Positions 1-8,658 of a stretch of 64,000 nucleotides of DNA are shown in pieces. The translations under genes and the position numbers were made by a program. This stretch comes from Neorhizobium alkalisoli. Lineage in GTDB: Bacteria; Pseudomonadota; Alphaproteobacteria; Rhizobiales; Rhizobiaceae. Location of the stretch: NCBI RefSeq assembly GCF_007829835.1, contig NZ_VIWP01000005.1, positions 124,001 to 188,000 of the forward strand. The letters are read 5' to 3'. Position 1 is the first letter of the stretch; the number at the start of each line of letters is the position of its first letter. The notes beneath the pieces are model-generated. The model had not been told where the DNA came from and searched no databases. It was given only the letters and a program-made list of their open reading frames with translations.

Positions 1-1
1 T

Positions 2-913
2 GAGAACGCGACCGGCGTCAATCTCGGTTACAAGACGAAGCTCGGCGACAATGTCACGCTCACACTAGAGGGCGCCGCCTCGCGCACCACCGACGGAGAC
101 GTGCTGGTCGCCGTCCCCGGCACGGTGGTCGGTTATCGCTCGACGGATCTGAATTATGCACTTGCGGGAAGCCTTGCCGCCGAGTTCTGGGGTGGCAAGA
201 ACACGCTGACGGCGACCGTCAACCAGCTCGATCGCGGCAAGGCGAAGTTCACGACCAACCTTCTCCTTCCTTCGAAGATCGAAGCAGATGTTGCCTCGAT
301 GGATCTGACGGCAACCCATATCCGGCCCGCGCTCTCCGGCGAGGTCGGTTTCACCGTTGCCTACCGCTCGTCCTATGTGCCGACGCTCGAACAGACGAAG
401 CTGTCGCGCTTCCCGGCCTCCGTCCTGCGCGGTTCCATCGCCTACGGCCGGCAGCTTGCCCCGAACCTGACGCTGATTGCCGAATTCGGCGCAACCGCAA
501 TCGACGGCGATGAACTCGGCTCGAATGTCCGCCGTGTCAGACCCTATCTGCATACGGCGCTGGAATGGAAGGCGACCGACCGGCTGGGGCTCGCCGCCGG
601 TTACGACCGCGATTTCGGCATTACCGATATCGACGATCCGCTCGGCGAATATATCGGCACCTGGAAGCTGGCCGCGGGCCTGAAGCTGACCGACAGCCTC
701 AACGCCAAGCTCGCCTACGAGATCGCCTCCAGCGAATGGATGTATTATCTCTACAATACCGAAACCCGCCGGCTCGTCGGCACGGTCTCCTGGCAATTCG
801 CCAAGAACCACCGGCTGGAACTCGAATACCGCCACATCGACCGTAACGAGAAAAACGATCAGGAGAATTTCACCAGCCAGCAATATCTGGCACGTGTCGC
901 GGGCTCTTTCTGA
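2..913 (+). CDS. Outer-membrane beta-barrel protein, C-terminal part
   Basis: The reading frame is open from the first bases of the window, so the gene starts upstream and only about 303 codons are visible. The protein is made of alternating hydrophobic/polar strands rich in Tyr, Thr and Arg, separated by short charged loops, and it ends in Phe (…VAGSF), the classic C-terminal signature of outer-membrane barrels recognised by BamA. It resembles proteins annotated as outer membrane beta-barrel protein in rhizobia. No substrate can be inferred. The membrane location is inferred from composition and the terminal Phe; the exact family is not recognised. Confidence 0.75.
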   Translation, partial: ENATGVNLGYKTKLGDNVTLTLEGAASRTTDGDVLVAVPGTVVGYRSTDLNYALAGSLAAEFWGGKNTLTATVNQLDRGKAKFTTNLLLPSKIEADVASMDLTATHIRPALSGEVGFTVAYRSSYVPTLEQTKLSRFPASVLRGSIAYGRQLAPNLTLIAEFGATAIDGDELGSNVRRVRPYLHTALEWKATDRLGLAAGYDRDFGITDIDDPLGEYIGTWKLAAGLKLTDSLNAKLAYEIASSEWMYYLYNTETRRLVGTVSWQFAKNHRLELEYRHIDRNEKNDQENFTSQQYLARVAGSF

Positions 914-943
914 TCCGACGCCATCGGGAAGCAGTGCCGGCGG

Positions 944-2101
944 TCAGGCCGCCAGTTCCGGACTATAGACATCGACACCGTCGCGGCCGTCGCGCTTGCG
1001 GCGGTAAAGCGCCTGATCGGCCTGATGCAGCAGCGACGGCAGATCGACCGTGCCGCCGGCCTGCGCAGCCGCGCCAATGCTCAATGTCGGGCGGATCGGC
1101 AGGGCCGCGTCGAGCCCCGCCGTGCCGAGCGAGAAGGCGATCCGCAGGTTCTCCGCCACAAGCACCGCCTGTTCCAGCGACCGGCCCTTGAGAACGACGA
1201 CGAATTCATCACCGCCATGGCGGGCTATCAGCCCGCTTGCCCCGACGACGCTGCCCGCAGCCTGTGCAAAGGCGCGCAGCACCTTGTCGCCGATCGCATG
1301 GCCGCAATTGTCGTTGAATTCCTTGAAACGATCGAGATCGACCACCAGAACCGCAATCGGCATCGTCGTTGCCGCGGAAAACCAGCGCGCCAGGCCACTG
1401 CGATTGAGCACACCCGTTAACGGATCGCGATACGCGGCATCCTGAAGGCGGAGATTGGCGCGCTCCATCCCCATCAGCATGATCAGCATCGAGCGCAGCG
1501 TCACGAACAGAAGCGCCGAAAGACCGATCAGTGCATGCAGGCCATTCCCCGGCTGGAACAGGCCCATATCTCCGAGCTGGCCGTTATGCGCCATGATCGA
1601 GCGGGAAATATACATGGTGGCCGTCGTGCCGAACAAAGCCGCGGTCAGCAGCGCCGAGGTCAGCCCCTCGTCGCGCCAGAGACGAAAGGTCTCCCGCACG
1701 ACGGTGAGATCGATCATCGCAAAGATCAGCGACGAAAAGGCAATGCGCTGGCTCCACTGTTCCGGCCCGTCCATCAGCAGAAGCGGCACATTGATGGCGA
1801 CGATCGCGGCCAAAAGCAGCGGCGCATCGACACGCCGCCCGGCAAAGATCCTGAGCGATACGGGCAGAAGAAGGCAGCCGACAATCGTCAGGCCGTTGCC
1901 GGCTTGCGTGGCGACAAGATCCGGCACAAGGCCGCGAAACGCGATGAAAAGCGAACCGATGCCGATCAGGATATTGCTGGCGCTCCAGACGGCGAGCCAG
2001 CGTTCGAAACGGCCGGTGAAATAGGCAAAGCACTGGAACAGTCCAAGCACGATGCAGGCGATCGCCGTCATCGCATATATCGTCCGCAGATCGAACGTCA
2101 T
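944..2101 (-). CDS. Membrane-bound diguanylate cyclase (GGDEF domain)
   Basis: A 385-residue protein with about six or seven hydrophobic segments in residues 1-205 followed by a GGDEF domain (about 220-380). The domain opens with DPLTGVLNR (226-234) and carries an intact GGDEF active site at 296-300, so it should make cyclic di-GMP from two GTP at the inner membrane. The RxxD inhibitory I-site normally found nine residues before GGDEF is replaced by GASG, so product inhibition through that site is not expected. The N-terminal membrane part resembles a MASE-like sensor, but no ligand is evident. The gene is convergent with the barrel gene on its left and has no operon partner. Confidence 0.9.
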   Translation of the reverse strand: MTFDLRTIYAMTAIACIVLGLFQCFAYFTGRFERWLAVWSASNILIGIGSLFIAFRGLVPDLVATQAGNGLTIVGCLLLPVSLRIFAGRRVDAPLLLAAIVAINVPLLLMDGPEQWSQRIAFSSLIFAMIDLTVVRETFRLWRDEGLTSALLTAALFGTTATMYISRSIMAHNGQLGDMGLFQPGNGLHALIGLSALLFVTLRSMLIMLMGMERANLRLQDAAYRDPLTGVLNRSGLARWFSAATTMPIAVLVVDLDRFKEFNDNCGHAIGDKVLRAFAQAAGSVVGASGLIARHGGDEFVVVLKGRSLEQAVLVAENLRIAFSLGTAGLDAALPIRPTLSIGAAAQAGGTVDLPSLLHQADQALYRRKRDGRDGVDVYSPELAA

Positions 2102-2165
2102 GGCCGCCCCCGAATAACCGCGCAGACCATAGCGCCAACCGCTTTCGAGATCGTACCGGCAACCG

Positions 2166-3203
2166 TTAGATTTTTAACGATCGACCCACATCGATGATGT
2201 CGGCAAGCAGATTGTGCAGCTCGTCCCGGTAGCCGCTGCGCGCCGAAGGACCGCTGTCGCTCGAGGTCATGACCACGGTCAGGTCGAGCCGTGGCACGAT
2301 GTAGAGCATCTGCCCGCCATAACCCCAGCCGAACTTCACCTCCTCGCCGCCGATCGTGCGCAGGAACCAGCCATATCCGTAACCGTCGCCGCTATAACGT
2401 GATGTGGTGCGCGGCATCCACGACTGTTCGATCCAGGCTTGCGACACGACCTGTTTCCCATCCCGGCCACGACCGCCATTGCGATAGAGTTCGCCAAAGG
2501 CCAGCAGCGAGCGCGCTGTCATCGCCATCTGGTTGCCGCCGAGATAGACGCCCTGCGGGTCACGCTCCCATGCGCCGATATGAAAGCCTTCGACAGAACC
2601 GAGCCAGTCCTTCGCCAAAGACAGGGTGGAGCGACGCCCTACCCGCGTGAGGATGGCGGAGAGAAGATGTGTCGAGGCCGTGGAATAGAGCATGTCGCCG
2701 CCCGGCTCGCCATCGAAGGGCTCGGCCAGCGCAAACCGCACCCAGTTGCGGCTCGAAACCCAGCGGCCGTAATTCGGCCCCGACATGCGCGACAATCCCG
2801 CCTGCATGGAAAGAAGATTGCCGATGGTAATCTCGTTGACGCGCGGATCGGCATTGGCCGACAGGTCGGCTTTCAGGATCGGCGCGACCTTCTGATCCGG
2901 ACCGGAAAGCAGTCCCTTGTCGATCGCGATACCGACTAGACAGGATATGATCGATTTCGATGCAGACTTGATATTCGTCGAGGCATTGAGCGCATGGCCG
3001 TTATAGGCCCGCTCAGCGACGATCCCGCCATTCCGACAGACGAGAACGACCTTCAGCGCCTCGAGCCCCGCCGCCCTTTCGAGCGGTGCATTGAAACTGG
3101 CAGGAGGCCGCGGCGTCAGCGGCGAGGAAGGCTGCTGGGCGAAGCTGCGCGAGGCGGCAGCAGCAAAAGGCAGGGAGAGCAAGGCGGTGCGTCGGGTTAT
3201 CAT
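2166..3203 (-). CDS. Secreted beta-lactamase-family serine hydrolase
   Basis: A 345-residue protein starting with MITRRT, a twin-arginine-like signal peptide (RR at 4-5, hydrophobic core, likely cleavage near residue 22). It has the class C beta-lactamase/DD-peptidase fold signatures: SASK at 80-83 (nucleophile Ser and Lys), Tyr173-Ser-Thr as the YxN-like element, and YGG at 295-297 in place of the KTG box. These proteins are usually esterases or peptidases rather than true beta-lactamases. An upstream in-frame extension to 3539 exists, but it would overlap the divergent gene at 3463. The start at 3203 has a good ribosome-binding site (TTGGTGGA) and restores the signal peptide. Confidence 0.85.
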   Translation of the reverse strand: MITRRTALLSLPFAAAASRSFAQQPSSPLTPRPPASFNAPLERAAGLEALKVVLVCRNGGIVAERAYNGHALNASTNIKSASKSIISCLVGIAIDKGLLSGPDQKVAPILKADLSANADPRVNEITIGNLLSMQAGLSRMSGPNYGRWVSSRNWVRFALAEPFDGEPGGDMLYSTASTHLLSAILTRVGRRSTLSLAKDWLGSVEGFHIGAWERDPQGVYLGGNQMAMTARSLLAFGELYRNGGRGRDGKQVVSQAWIEQSWMPRTTSRYSGDGYGYGWFLRTIGGEEVKFGWGYGGQMLYIVPRLDLTVVMTSSDSGPSARSGYRDELHNLLADIIDVGRSLKI

Positions 3204-3462
3204 TCCACCAAGAATAGGCCGCCTTTCCGGCCACGACAGGGCAAATCCCTTCGACTCACGCCAAGGTGATGCCCTGTGAAACATCATCCGACTGCGGCAC
3301 GATGTGAATCGGTGGAGCTTTTGCCGGCGCTGCCAACTACGGATGGAACAACGCTCTCGGGCGGTGTAAGAAAACGCCGCGCAGTCCTGAACGGCAAGCG
3401 CCGGATGTTGGAAGACCGTTCCCCGTAACGGCCCGGCAGCCGCATTCGAGACGATCGGAAAG

Positions 3463-3741
3463 ATGATGGCCAAGGCACCGAAAGAACCCAAGACAGAACA
3501 TTCCGAACTGGCGGGCGAATTCACCGATGACGGTATCACCGTGCTGGTCGATATCTATCGCGAGGCAGGCACCCAGGGTGACTGGACGATGGAAGTGATC
3601 ACCGAAGAGGACGACGTCACCTCCTGGGACGAGCCCTTCGCCACCGACCGCGAGGCTTTCGACGAATTCCTGGCAACTGTTGAGCGCGACGGTATCCGCT
3701 CCTTCTTCGGCGAAGCCGATCCGGAACCTGCGGTGCATTGA
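3463..3741 (+). CDS. Small conserved hypothetical protein (acidic)
   Basis: A 92-residue acidic protein with no membrane segment or signal peptide. The middle (about 22-72) has alternating strands and a helix (…GITVLVDIYRE…, …TDREAFDEFLATVERDG…). I do not recognise a functional family; similar small proteins occur as hypotheticals in rhizobia. The start follows a GGAAAG box; ATG at 3466 is an equally good alternative. Its stop overlaps the start of the next gene by one base (TGATG), so the two are probably translationally coupled and work together. Confidence 0.7.
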   Translation: MMAKAPKEPKTEHSELAGEFTDDGITVLVDIYREAGTQGDWTMEVITEEDDVTSWDEPFATDREAFDEFLATVERDGIRSFFGEADPEPAVH

Positions 3742-3980
3742 TGAAAAAGGTCGAGGATCTGATCACCGCGGCCAGAACGGTGCATGACCGTTATGCCGCC
3801 GGGCGCATGGAGCGCGATATCGTGCGCCAGTGGGTGATCGGCCTCAGCTCCTATCCGGAGCCGCATGGCGCCCACGTGCAGGCCGCGATCACCTGGTTCC
3901 GACCTTCGCGCGACGGCACGGATCCGGTCGAGGTGAAGATAGCCGATCTTGCCAAACTGCAGGCGATCTACCAGTCCTGA
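3741..3980 (+). CDS. Small hypothetical protein coupled to the preceding gene
   Basis: A 79-residue soluble protein beginning MKKVEDLITAAR. ATG at 3741 is preferred over the in-frame TTG three bases earlier because it gives the standard TGATG coupling with the upstream gene. It is predicted to be mainly helical with a short strand (…AITWFRPS…). No family is recognised. The 257 bases after it, up to the chemoreceptor, hold an AT-rich stretch near 4080-4150 that probably contains that gene's promoter and nothing else recognisable. Confidence 0.65.
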   Translation: MKKVEDLITAARTVHDRYAAGRMERDIVRQWVIGLSSYPEPHGAHVQAAITWFRPSRDGTDPVEVKIADLAKLQAIYQS

Positions 3981-4237
3981 AGGTCTCGGCGCCTGCAATT
4001 GCTGCCAAGACCATAAGCTCTATCCGGCGCCCATTCCCCGCAATTCTCCAAAAATACCGTGCCGATCCGAAGCATCGTAAAATATTATATTAGAGATTAA
4101 TAAAACAACTAAAAATAGGTTAAGCTAAATTATTAAATATTGGGCGGAATACTTAAGGCTCATGATTCGCAACAGAAATTCCGCGCGGGCGGAAGTTCGA
4201 TGCAAAAGTCTGTTCAACTCCGACCGTTTGGGCCGCC

Positions 4238-6079
4238 ATGTCTTTGTTGCAGCATTTCAGCATCCGTACGAAAATCCTTTGCCTTCTCATTCCGACCGGA
4301 CTGATCGGCATTGCCGGCGTCGGATATGTCTCGACCAATTACAAACATGCCGACACAACCTATTCCGACTTTATCGGCCGCAATGCGCGCTCGGAAATCA
4401 ACGTGGCGATTGCCAGCCAGCGGCTGGTCGCCATTGCCTATGACGTGCATCAGATCTACCTGCATGAAGCCGGTTCGAAGGAACTGGAGCGCGCCAAGGC
4501 GGACTATGGTGCCAGCAAGACGCGACTGTTCGGCCTGTTCGATGCCGCCGAGGCGGTCTCCCCGGATGCGGCGTCGATAGACAGTTTCCATAGCGATTCG
4601 AAGGCGATTGCCGCGGTACTCGACGGTGTTCTGATCGCCCTCGATGGTAGCCGGATCGAAGAAGCCAAGGCCGGGCTCATCAAGGCCGATACTATGGTCG
4701 ATACCCTCCTGCCCCGCATGCGCGACTGGATCAACAAGTCGAGCGACGTCATCGACCGGCAGACCGAAGAGTTGAGGCAGCATACCAACCAGACGATCAC
4801 CTATTCTCTCAGCGCACTGGCCGTGATCTTCGCAGCCGGCATCGTCCTGTCGATGATCGTCAATCGCCGCGAGATAACCGCGCCGCTCGGTCGGCTGCAG
4901 GCCAGAATGCGATCCTTGGCGGCCGGCGAGACCGAGGCCCCGGTCCTTGGCCTCGACCGTCGCGACGAAGTCGGTTCGATGGCCAAGGCCGTCTCCGCGT
5001 TCCGCGACAATGCCATCGAGCGCATTCGGCTTGAGGCCGAGGCGGAAGCCGGCCGCAGCCTTTCAGAAAAGACCAAGGCAGAACACGAAGCCCAGAAGGC
5101 CCGCGAAGCCGCAGATATCAGGACTGTCGTCGACGCCCTCGGCGGCGGCCTGAAGGCTCTTGCAGGTGGCCATGTCGGTTATCGCATCAACCAGCCTTTC
5201 GCACCCGCCTTCGATGAATTGCGCATCAATTTCAACGCATCACTGAAAACCCTTCAGGATGCGCTGATGACGGTTGGCCAGAATGCCCGCGCGATCGATG
5301 CTGGCGCCGGCGAGATCCGCAGCGCAGCAACCGATCTTTCAAAACGCACGGAAGAACAGGCAGCATCCGTCGAGGAAACGGCGGCAGCGCTGGAGGAAAT
5401 CACCACCACGGTCAAGGACTCGACGAAGCGCGCCGAGGAGGCCGGCAGGTTCGTGGCGCGTGCCCGCGAAACGGCCCAGCAGTCGGGCCAGATCGTCGCG
5501 AGCGCAGTCTCGGCAATGGAAGAGATCGAAAAATCCTCGGCCGAGATCACCACCATCATCTCGGTGATCGACGACATTGCCTTCCAGACCAATCTTCTGG
5601 CGCTGAATGCCGGTGTCGAGGCAGCCCGGGCAGGCGAACAGGGCAAGGGATTTGCGGTCGTGGCCCATGAAGTGCGCGAGCTGTCACAGCGCTCCGCCAC
5701 CGCCGCCAAAGAGATCAAGGCCTTGATCAATGGTTCCGGCGACCAGGTCCGCAACGGTGTTGCCCTGGTCGGACAGGCCGGCGACGCGCTGAAACTGATC
5801 GTCACGGAAGTCCAGGAGATCAACCGCCACGTCAGCGCCATCGTCGAGGCGGCGCGCGAACAGTCGACCGGGCTGCAGGAAATCAACAAGGCCGTCAACA
5901 CGATGGACCAGGGTACGCAGCAGAATGCCGCCATGGTCGAGCAGTCGACGGCGGCAAGCCATGGCCTTGCCAAGGAAGCCGCATCGCTGGCGGCGCTTCT
6001 CGGCCATTTCACCTTCGACAATGCGAACACAAACTCGGCCAGCATGCCGGAACCGGCACGCCGAGCCATGCGAGCCTGA
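4238..6079 (+). CDS. Methyl-accepting chemotaxis protein
   Basis: A 613-residue transmembrane chemoreceptor. TM1 is at about 12-32, a periplasmic helical sensor of about 155 residues follows, and TM2 is at about 189-208. HAMP follows at 209-261, a second HAMP-like segment at about 290-345, then the long coiled-coil signalling domain. The conserved hairpin tip that contacts CheA/CheW is present at about 445-482 (FQTNLLALNAGVEAARAGEQ, then KGFAVVA). The C-terminus carries no NWETF-type CheR/CheB tether. The sensor looks like a four-helix-bundle type but its ligand is unknown. It is monocistronic, with no che genes nearby. Confidence 0.95.
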   Translation: MSLLQHFSIRTKILCLLIPTGLIGIAGVGYVSTNYKHADTTYSDFIGRNARSEINVAIASQRLVAIAYDVHQIYLHEAGSKELERAKADYGASKTRLFGLFDAAEAVSPDAASIDSFHSDSKAIAAVLDGVLIALDGSRIEEAKAGLIKADTMVDTLLPRMRDWINKSSDVIDRQTEELRQHTNQTITYSLSALAVIFAAGIVLSMIVNRREITAPLGRLQARMRSLAAGETEAPVLGLDRRDEVGSMAKAVSAFRDNAIERIRLEAEAEAGRSLSEKTKAEHEAQKAREAADIRTVVDALGGGLKALAGGHVGYRINQPFAPAFDELRINFNASLKTLQDALMTVGQNARAIDAGAGEIRSAATDLSKRTEEQAASVEETAAALEEITTTVKDSTKRAEEAGRFVARARETAQQSGQIVASAVSAMEEIEKSSAEITTIISVIDDIAFQTNLLALNAGVEAARAGEQGKGFAVVAHEVRELSQRSATAAKEIKALINGSGDQVRNGVALVGQAGDALKLIVTEVQEINRHVSAIVEAAREQSTGLQEINKAVNTMDQGTQQNAAMVEQSTAASHGLAKEAASLAALLGHFTFDNANTNSASMPEPARRAMRA

Positions 6080-6165
6080 AATTCAGGCCCGCTTGTCTTC
6101 GAGAAAATGGCGCGGCCCCTCCCTGCCCCAGGCGGGACCGCGCCTCCGCTTCCGTCTTCTTCTTG

Positions 6166-6855
6166 TCAGAAGCGGTAGGTGACGCCAGCGCCGATCAGCC
6201 AGGGATCGAGCTTGGCCTTGCCGGTCAGATGACCGACGCCATCGAGATCAGCCGACCAGTTTGTCTTCAGGAAGATCTTCTTGACGTCTAAGTTGACGCC
6301 CCAATGCTGGTCGATCATGTAGTCGAAACCCGCCTGAAGGGCGACGCCGAAATGGTTGTCGATATCGAGGTTATGAAAACCCGGCTTTTCCGATTCGCCG
6401 TAGAACAGCGAGTAGTTCACGCCGGCACCGACATAAGGCTTGAAGTTGCCGAAATCGGTGAAGTGATATTGCAGGGTCACCGTCGGCGGCAGAAGCCAGG
6501 TCTTGCCGACCGGCACGCCCACAGCGCCATCTTCCTTGATATGCGCGAACGTCGTTCCGAGGATCAGTTCGGCCGCAATATTCTCGGTGAAGAAATAGCT
6601 GATATCGAATTCGGGAACGACCGTGTCGGAATAGGAAAGATCCGAACCGGGAATACCGTTAATCGAACCCTTGTCATTGGTGATCACACCGAGTGCGCGC
6701 ACGCGGATCTGCCACGGGCTCTGCGCAGCGACACTTTCCTGCGCGGCCGGCGCCTGATCCAGCGGCATCATATCCGCGGCCTGCACTCCGAATGCGAAAA
6801 AAACGGCACCCGCGCCCGCGATCCATCTCAGATACCGCGCCCCATTCATGCTCAT
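6166..6855 (-). CDS. OmpW family outer-membrane protein
   Basis: A 229-residue protein with an N-terminal signal peptide (cleavage after GVQA, about residue 26) and an eight-stranded barrel typical of OmpW/AlkL. Typical elements are the early WQIRVRALGV strand, PPTVTLQYHF in the middle, the FKPYVGAGVNY strand and a C-terminal aromatic residue (…GVTYRF). OmpW barrels let small hydrophobic molecules into the periplasm. The start has a strong GGAGAGGGC box directly upstream; the second ATG (residue 3) is an alternative. It stands alone, and its regulation cannot be read from the sequence. Confidence 0.9.
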   Translation of the reverse strand: MSMNGARYLRWIAGAGAVFFAFGVQAADMMPLDQAPAAQESVAAQSPWQIRVRALGVITNDKGSINGIPGSDLSYSDTVVPEFDISYFFTENIAAELILGTTFAHIKEDGAVGVPVGKTWLLPPTVTLQYHFTDFGNFKPYVGAGVNYSLFYGESEKPGFHNLDIDNHFGVALQAGFDYMIDQHWGVNLDVKKIFLKTNWSADLDGVGHLTGKAKLDPWLIGAGVTYRF

Positions 6856-6962
6856 TGCCCTCTCCTTGAATCGACATTGAATTACAAGCGAAGGAGTAGG
6901 ACTGCGGGGAAGCGGCCGGATTGACCAATATCAACGAATGCGATGCAAACCGGCAGTGAGGC

Positions 6963-6990
6963 AAAAAGGCCGCAGGTTGAACCTGCGGCC
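6963..6990 (-). terminator. Rho-independent terminator after the isochorismatase-like gene
   Basis: A near-perfect inverted repeat, GGCCGCAGGTT pairing with AACCTGCGGCC, occupies 6968-6990. On the minus strand it is followed by five T residues. It sits 18 bases beyond the stop codon of the gene at 7008-7661. Confidence 0.85.
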
Positions 6991-7007
6991 AGAACGGCAA
7001 ACCGAGA

Positions 7008-7661
7008 TCAGAACTTGATCTGGCTGAACTGCGTCAGCGTGGTTTTTGCCGAAACACCCGGCGCATGGGTGAAATGCCAAGCCACATATTGTTCGGCATA
7101 AAGCTCGGTCGAGGACATGCCGTCGACCGGCACGACGACGTTCATGCCGGTAAAGGCCGCCTGCGCACCGGTATTAAGAACCGCACCCTCGGAGGCCGTG
7201 CCGGTGACGATGACCGTCTTGATGCCCTTGGCTTCGAGAAGCTTGCCGAGATCGGTATTGATGAACTTGTTCGGACCAGACTTGACGACCGGGTCATCCG
7301 ATTTCGGCGCGATCGCCGTGGCGATATCCGCCTTTTCACCGGCGCCGCCGAGCGTATAGACGATATAGACGCCGGCCTTGCGGGCTTCCTCCAGGAAGGC
7401 CTGAACCTTGGGCAGGGAGGCGAGGCAGCGCGGCTTGTTGTCCTTGTTGCAGGGGCCCTTCGTGGCATCCTGCGCGCCGTTGAAATCCAGCAGCAGAAGC
7501 GCCGTCGTCTTGGCATCGAGGGTAGCCGGCTTGAGCTCAGGCGCCGCCGGCACCTTCACCTTGCTCCAGTCGTCGATGATCGTTTCGGCCTGCGCCGGCA
7601 TGACCGACAGAGTGGCAAACACCAGCGCGCCTGCGGCCGCTGCGATTTTGGGGAAGAACAT
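7008..7661 (-). CDS. Secreted isochorismatase-fold protein lacking the catalytic Cys
   Basis: A 217-residue protein with a clear Sec signal peptide (cleavage after MPAQA, residue 25). The rest has the isochorismatase/cysteine-hydrolase fold: Asp59 in ALLLLDFNG, Lys127 in VVKSGPNKF, and the loop IVTGTASEGAVLNTGAQAA. In that loop the family's nucleophilic Cys (…T..CV..TA) is replaced by Ala160 (codon GCG). Asp and Lys are kept but the nucleophile is missing, so ordinary amidase or hydrolase activity is unlikely. Cys71 and Cys79 could form a periplasmic disulfide. It has its own terminator downstream and no operon partner. A binding role or altered chemistry are both possible. Confidence 0.85.
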   Translation of the reverse strand: MFFPKIAAAAGALVFATLSVMPAQAETIIDDWSKVKVPAAPELKPATLDAKTTALLLLDFNGAQDATKGPCNKDNKPRCLASLPKVQAFLEEARKAGVYIVYTLGGAGEKADIATAIAPKSDDPVVKSGPNKFINTDLGKLLEAKGIKTVIVTGTASEGAVLNTGAQAAFTGMNVVVPVDGMSSTELYAEQYVAWHFTHAPGVSAKTTLTQFSQIKF

Positions 7662-7776
7662 GACGATAGTCTCCTGTGTGGGTCGGGGGGACTATCTGTG
7701 CGCCGTCACCGAAGCGTCAAGCCGGTCACAGGATATTGCTGGGGTGTGAGAGACGCGTGATCCATATGTCGCCAAA

Positions 7777-7815
7777 TGGAAAACCCCGCTTCCCGTTTGA
7801 AGGGGAAGCGGGGTT
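7777..7815 (-). terminator. Hairpin terminator downstream of the GNAT gene
   Basis: A perfect 13-bp inverted repeat (AACCCCGCTTCCC at 7782-7794 and its complement at 7803-7815) with an 8-base loop, followed on the minus strand by TTTTCC. It lies about 140 bases past the stop of the gene at 7957. The 295-base gap at 7662-7956 otherwise shows nothing recognisable. Confidence 0.7.
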
Positions 7816-7956
7816 CGGCAGATCGTGAAGCGGGAGGCCAAATACCGGGAGGGCGAGTGTTATTGGTGGTTCGTCTTGTCTCGCCTGTCCCTGTTTCGCG
7901 ATGTCGTTATTCCCGAGGCGGCGCGCTGAACACCACCGCCGTCAGGGTGACATGCG

Positions 7957-8526
7957 TCAGGCCAGTTTGCGTCCGCTTGCGACGATCATGCCGGCGGCAC
8001 CATCAAGCCAGCCGGCCTTCAGTTCCAGCGCCAGGAAACGGGCGCGGTCAGAGGGGCCAGGCATGACAAGGTGCCGGGTCTTGTCGGCAAAGAAGCCGAA
8101 ACGCTCGTAATAGGCGGCATCGCCGACGAGCAGGATGGCGCCGTGGTCGCGCTTCTGCGCTTCTGCAATGGCGGCCTTCATCAGCGCCGCACCGATACCC
8201 TTGCCCTCATGGGCCGAATCGACGGCCAGCGGGCCAAGCAGCAGCGCATCGATCGGCTGACCATCGGCGGCAATGCCTGCTTCGATGTTCCAGAGGCGGA
8301 CGGTGCCGACGACATGGCCATCGCCGTCGCGCGCAACCAGCGCCAGGCCTTCGGCCGGCAGGCGGCTGCGGCGGATCTTTTCCGACGACTTCAGACGACG
8401 ATCCGGGCCCATGGCGCGGTCGAGCAGAGTTTCGCGGGCAACGACATCGGCCGAAGTCTCGGCATCGATCGTGTAGGTGGTAGCGGGCGCAAAGAATGCG
8501 CGTACAGAATCAAGAACAGTGGCCAT
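7957..8526 (-). CDS. GNAT family N-acetyltransferase
   Basis: A 189-residue enzyme of the YhbS-like GNAT type. The acetyl-CoA binding motif A is seen in LLLGPLAVDSAHEGKGIGAA (about 95-114), and motif B in ILLVGDAAYYERFGF. The substrate is not predictable from sequence. It follows the ornithine/lysine decarboxylase gene on the same strand after 132 bases, an arrangement that I recall from other rhizobia, so an amine or polyamine substrate is a reasonable guess but only inference. Confidence 0.88.
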   Translation of the reverse strand: MATVLDSVRAFFAPATTYTIDAETSADVVARETLLDRAMGPDRRLKSSEKIRRSRLPAEGLALVARDGDGHVVGTVRLWNIEAGIAADGQPIDALLLGPLAVDSAHEGKGIGAALMKAAIAEAQKRDHGAILLVGDAAYYERFGFFADKTRHLVMPGPSDRARFLALELKAGWLDGAAGMIVASGRKLA

Positions 8527-8658
8527 CCTGGCCTCCCGCGCTCAAAACCGATTCAAACGGTATCGACGGATCATTGTGGATTGGCCAGCTCCGGCTGAAT
8601 ACGGGGCTGGCAGAGGCGAGAACCGCCTGGAGAATAACGCCAGTTAGATGACGCCCTT

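Noticed and set aside
3204..3539. Longer N-terminus of the serine hydrolase
   Set aside because: The extension has no family similarity, overlaps a divergent gene, and hides the signal peptide and ribosome site at 3203.
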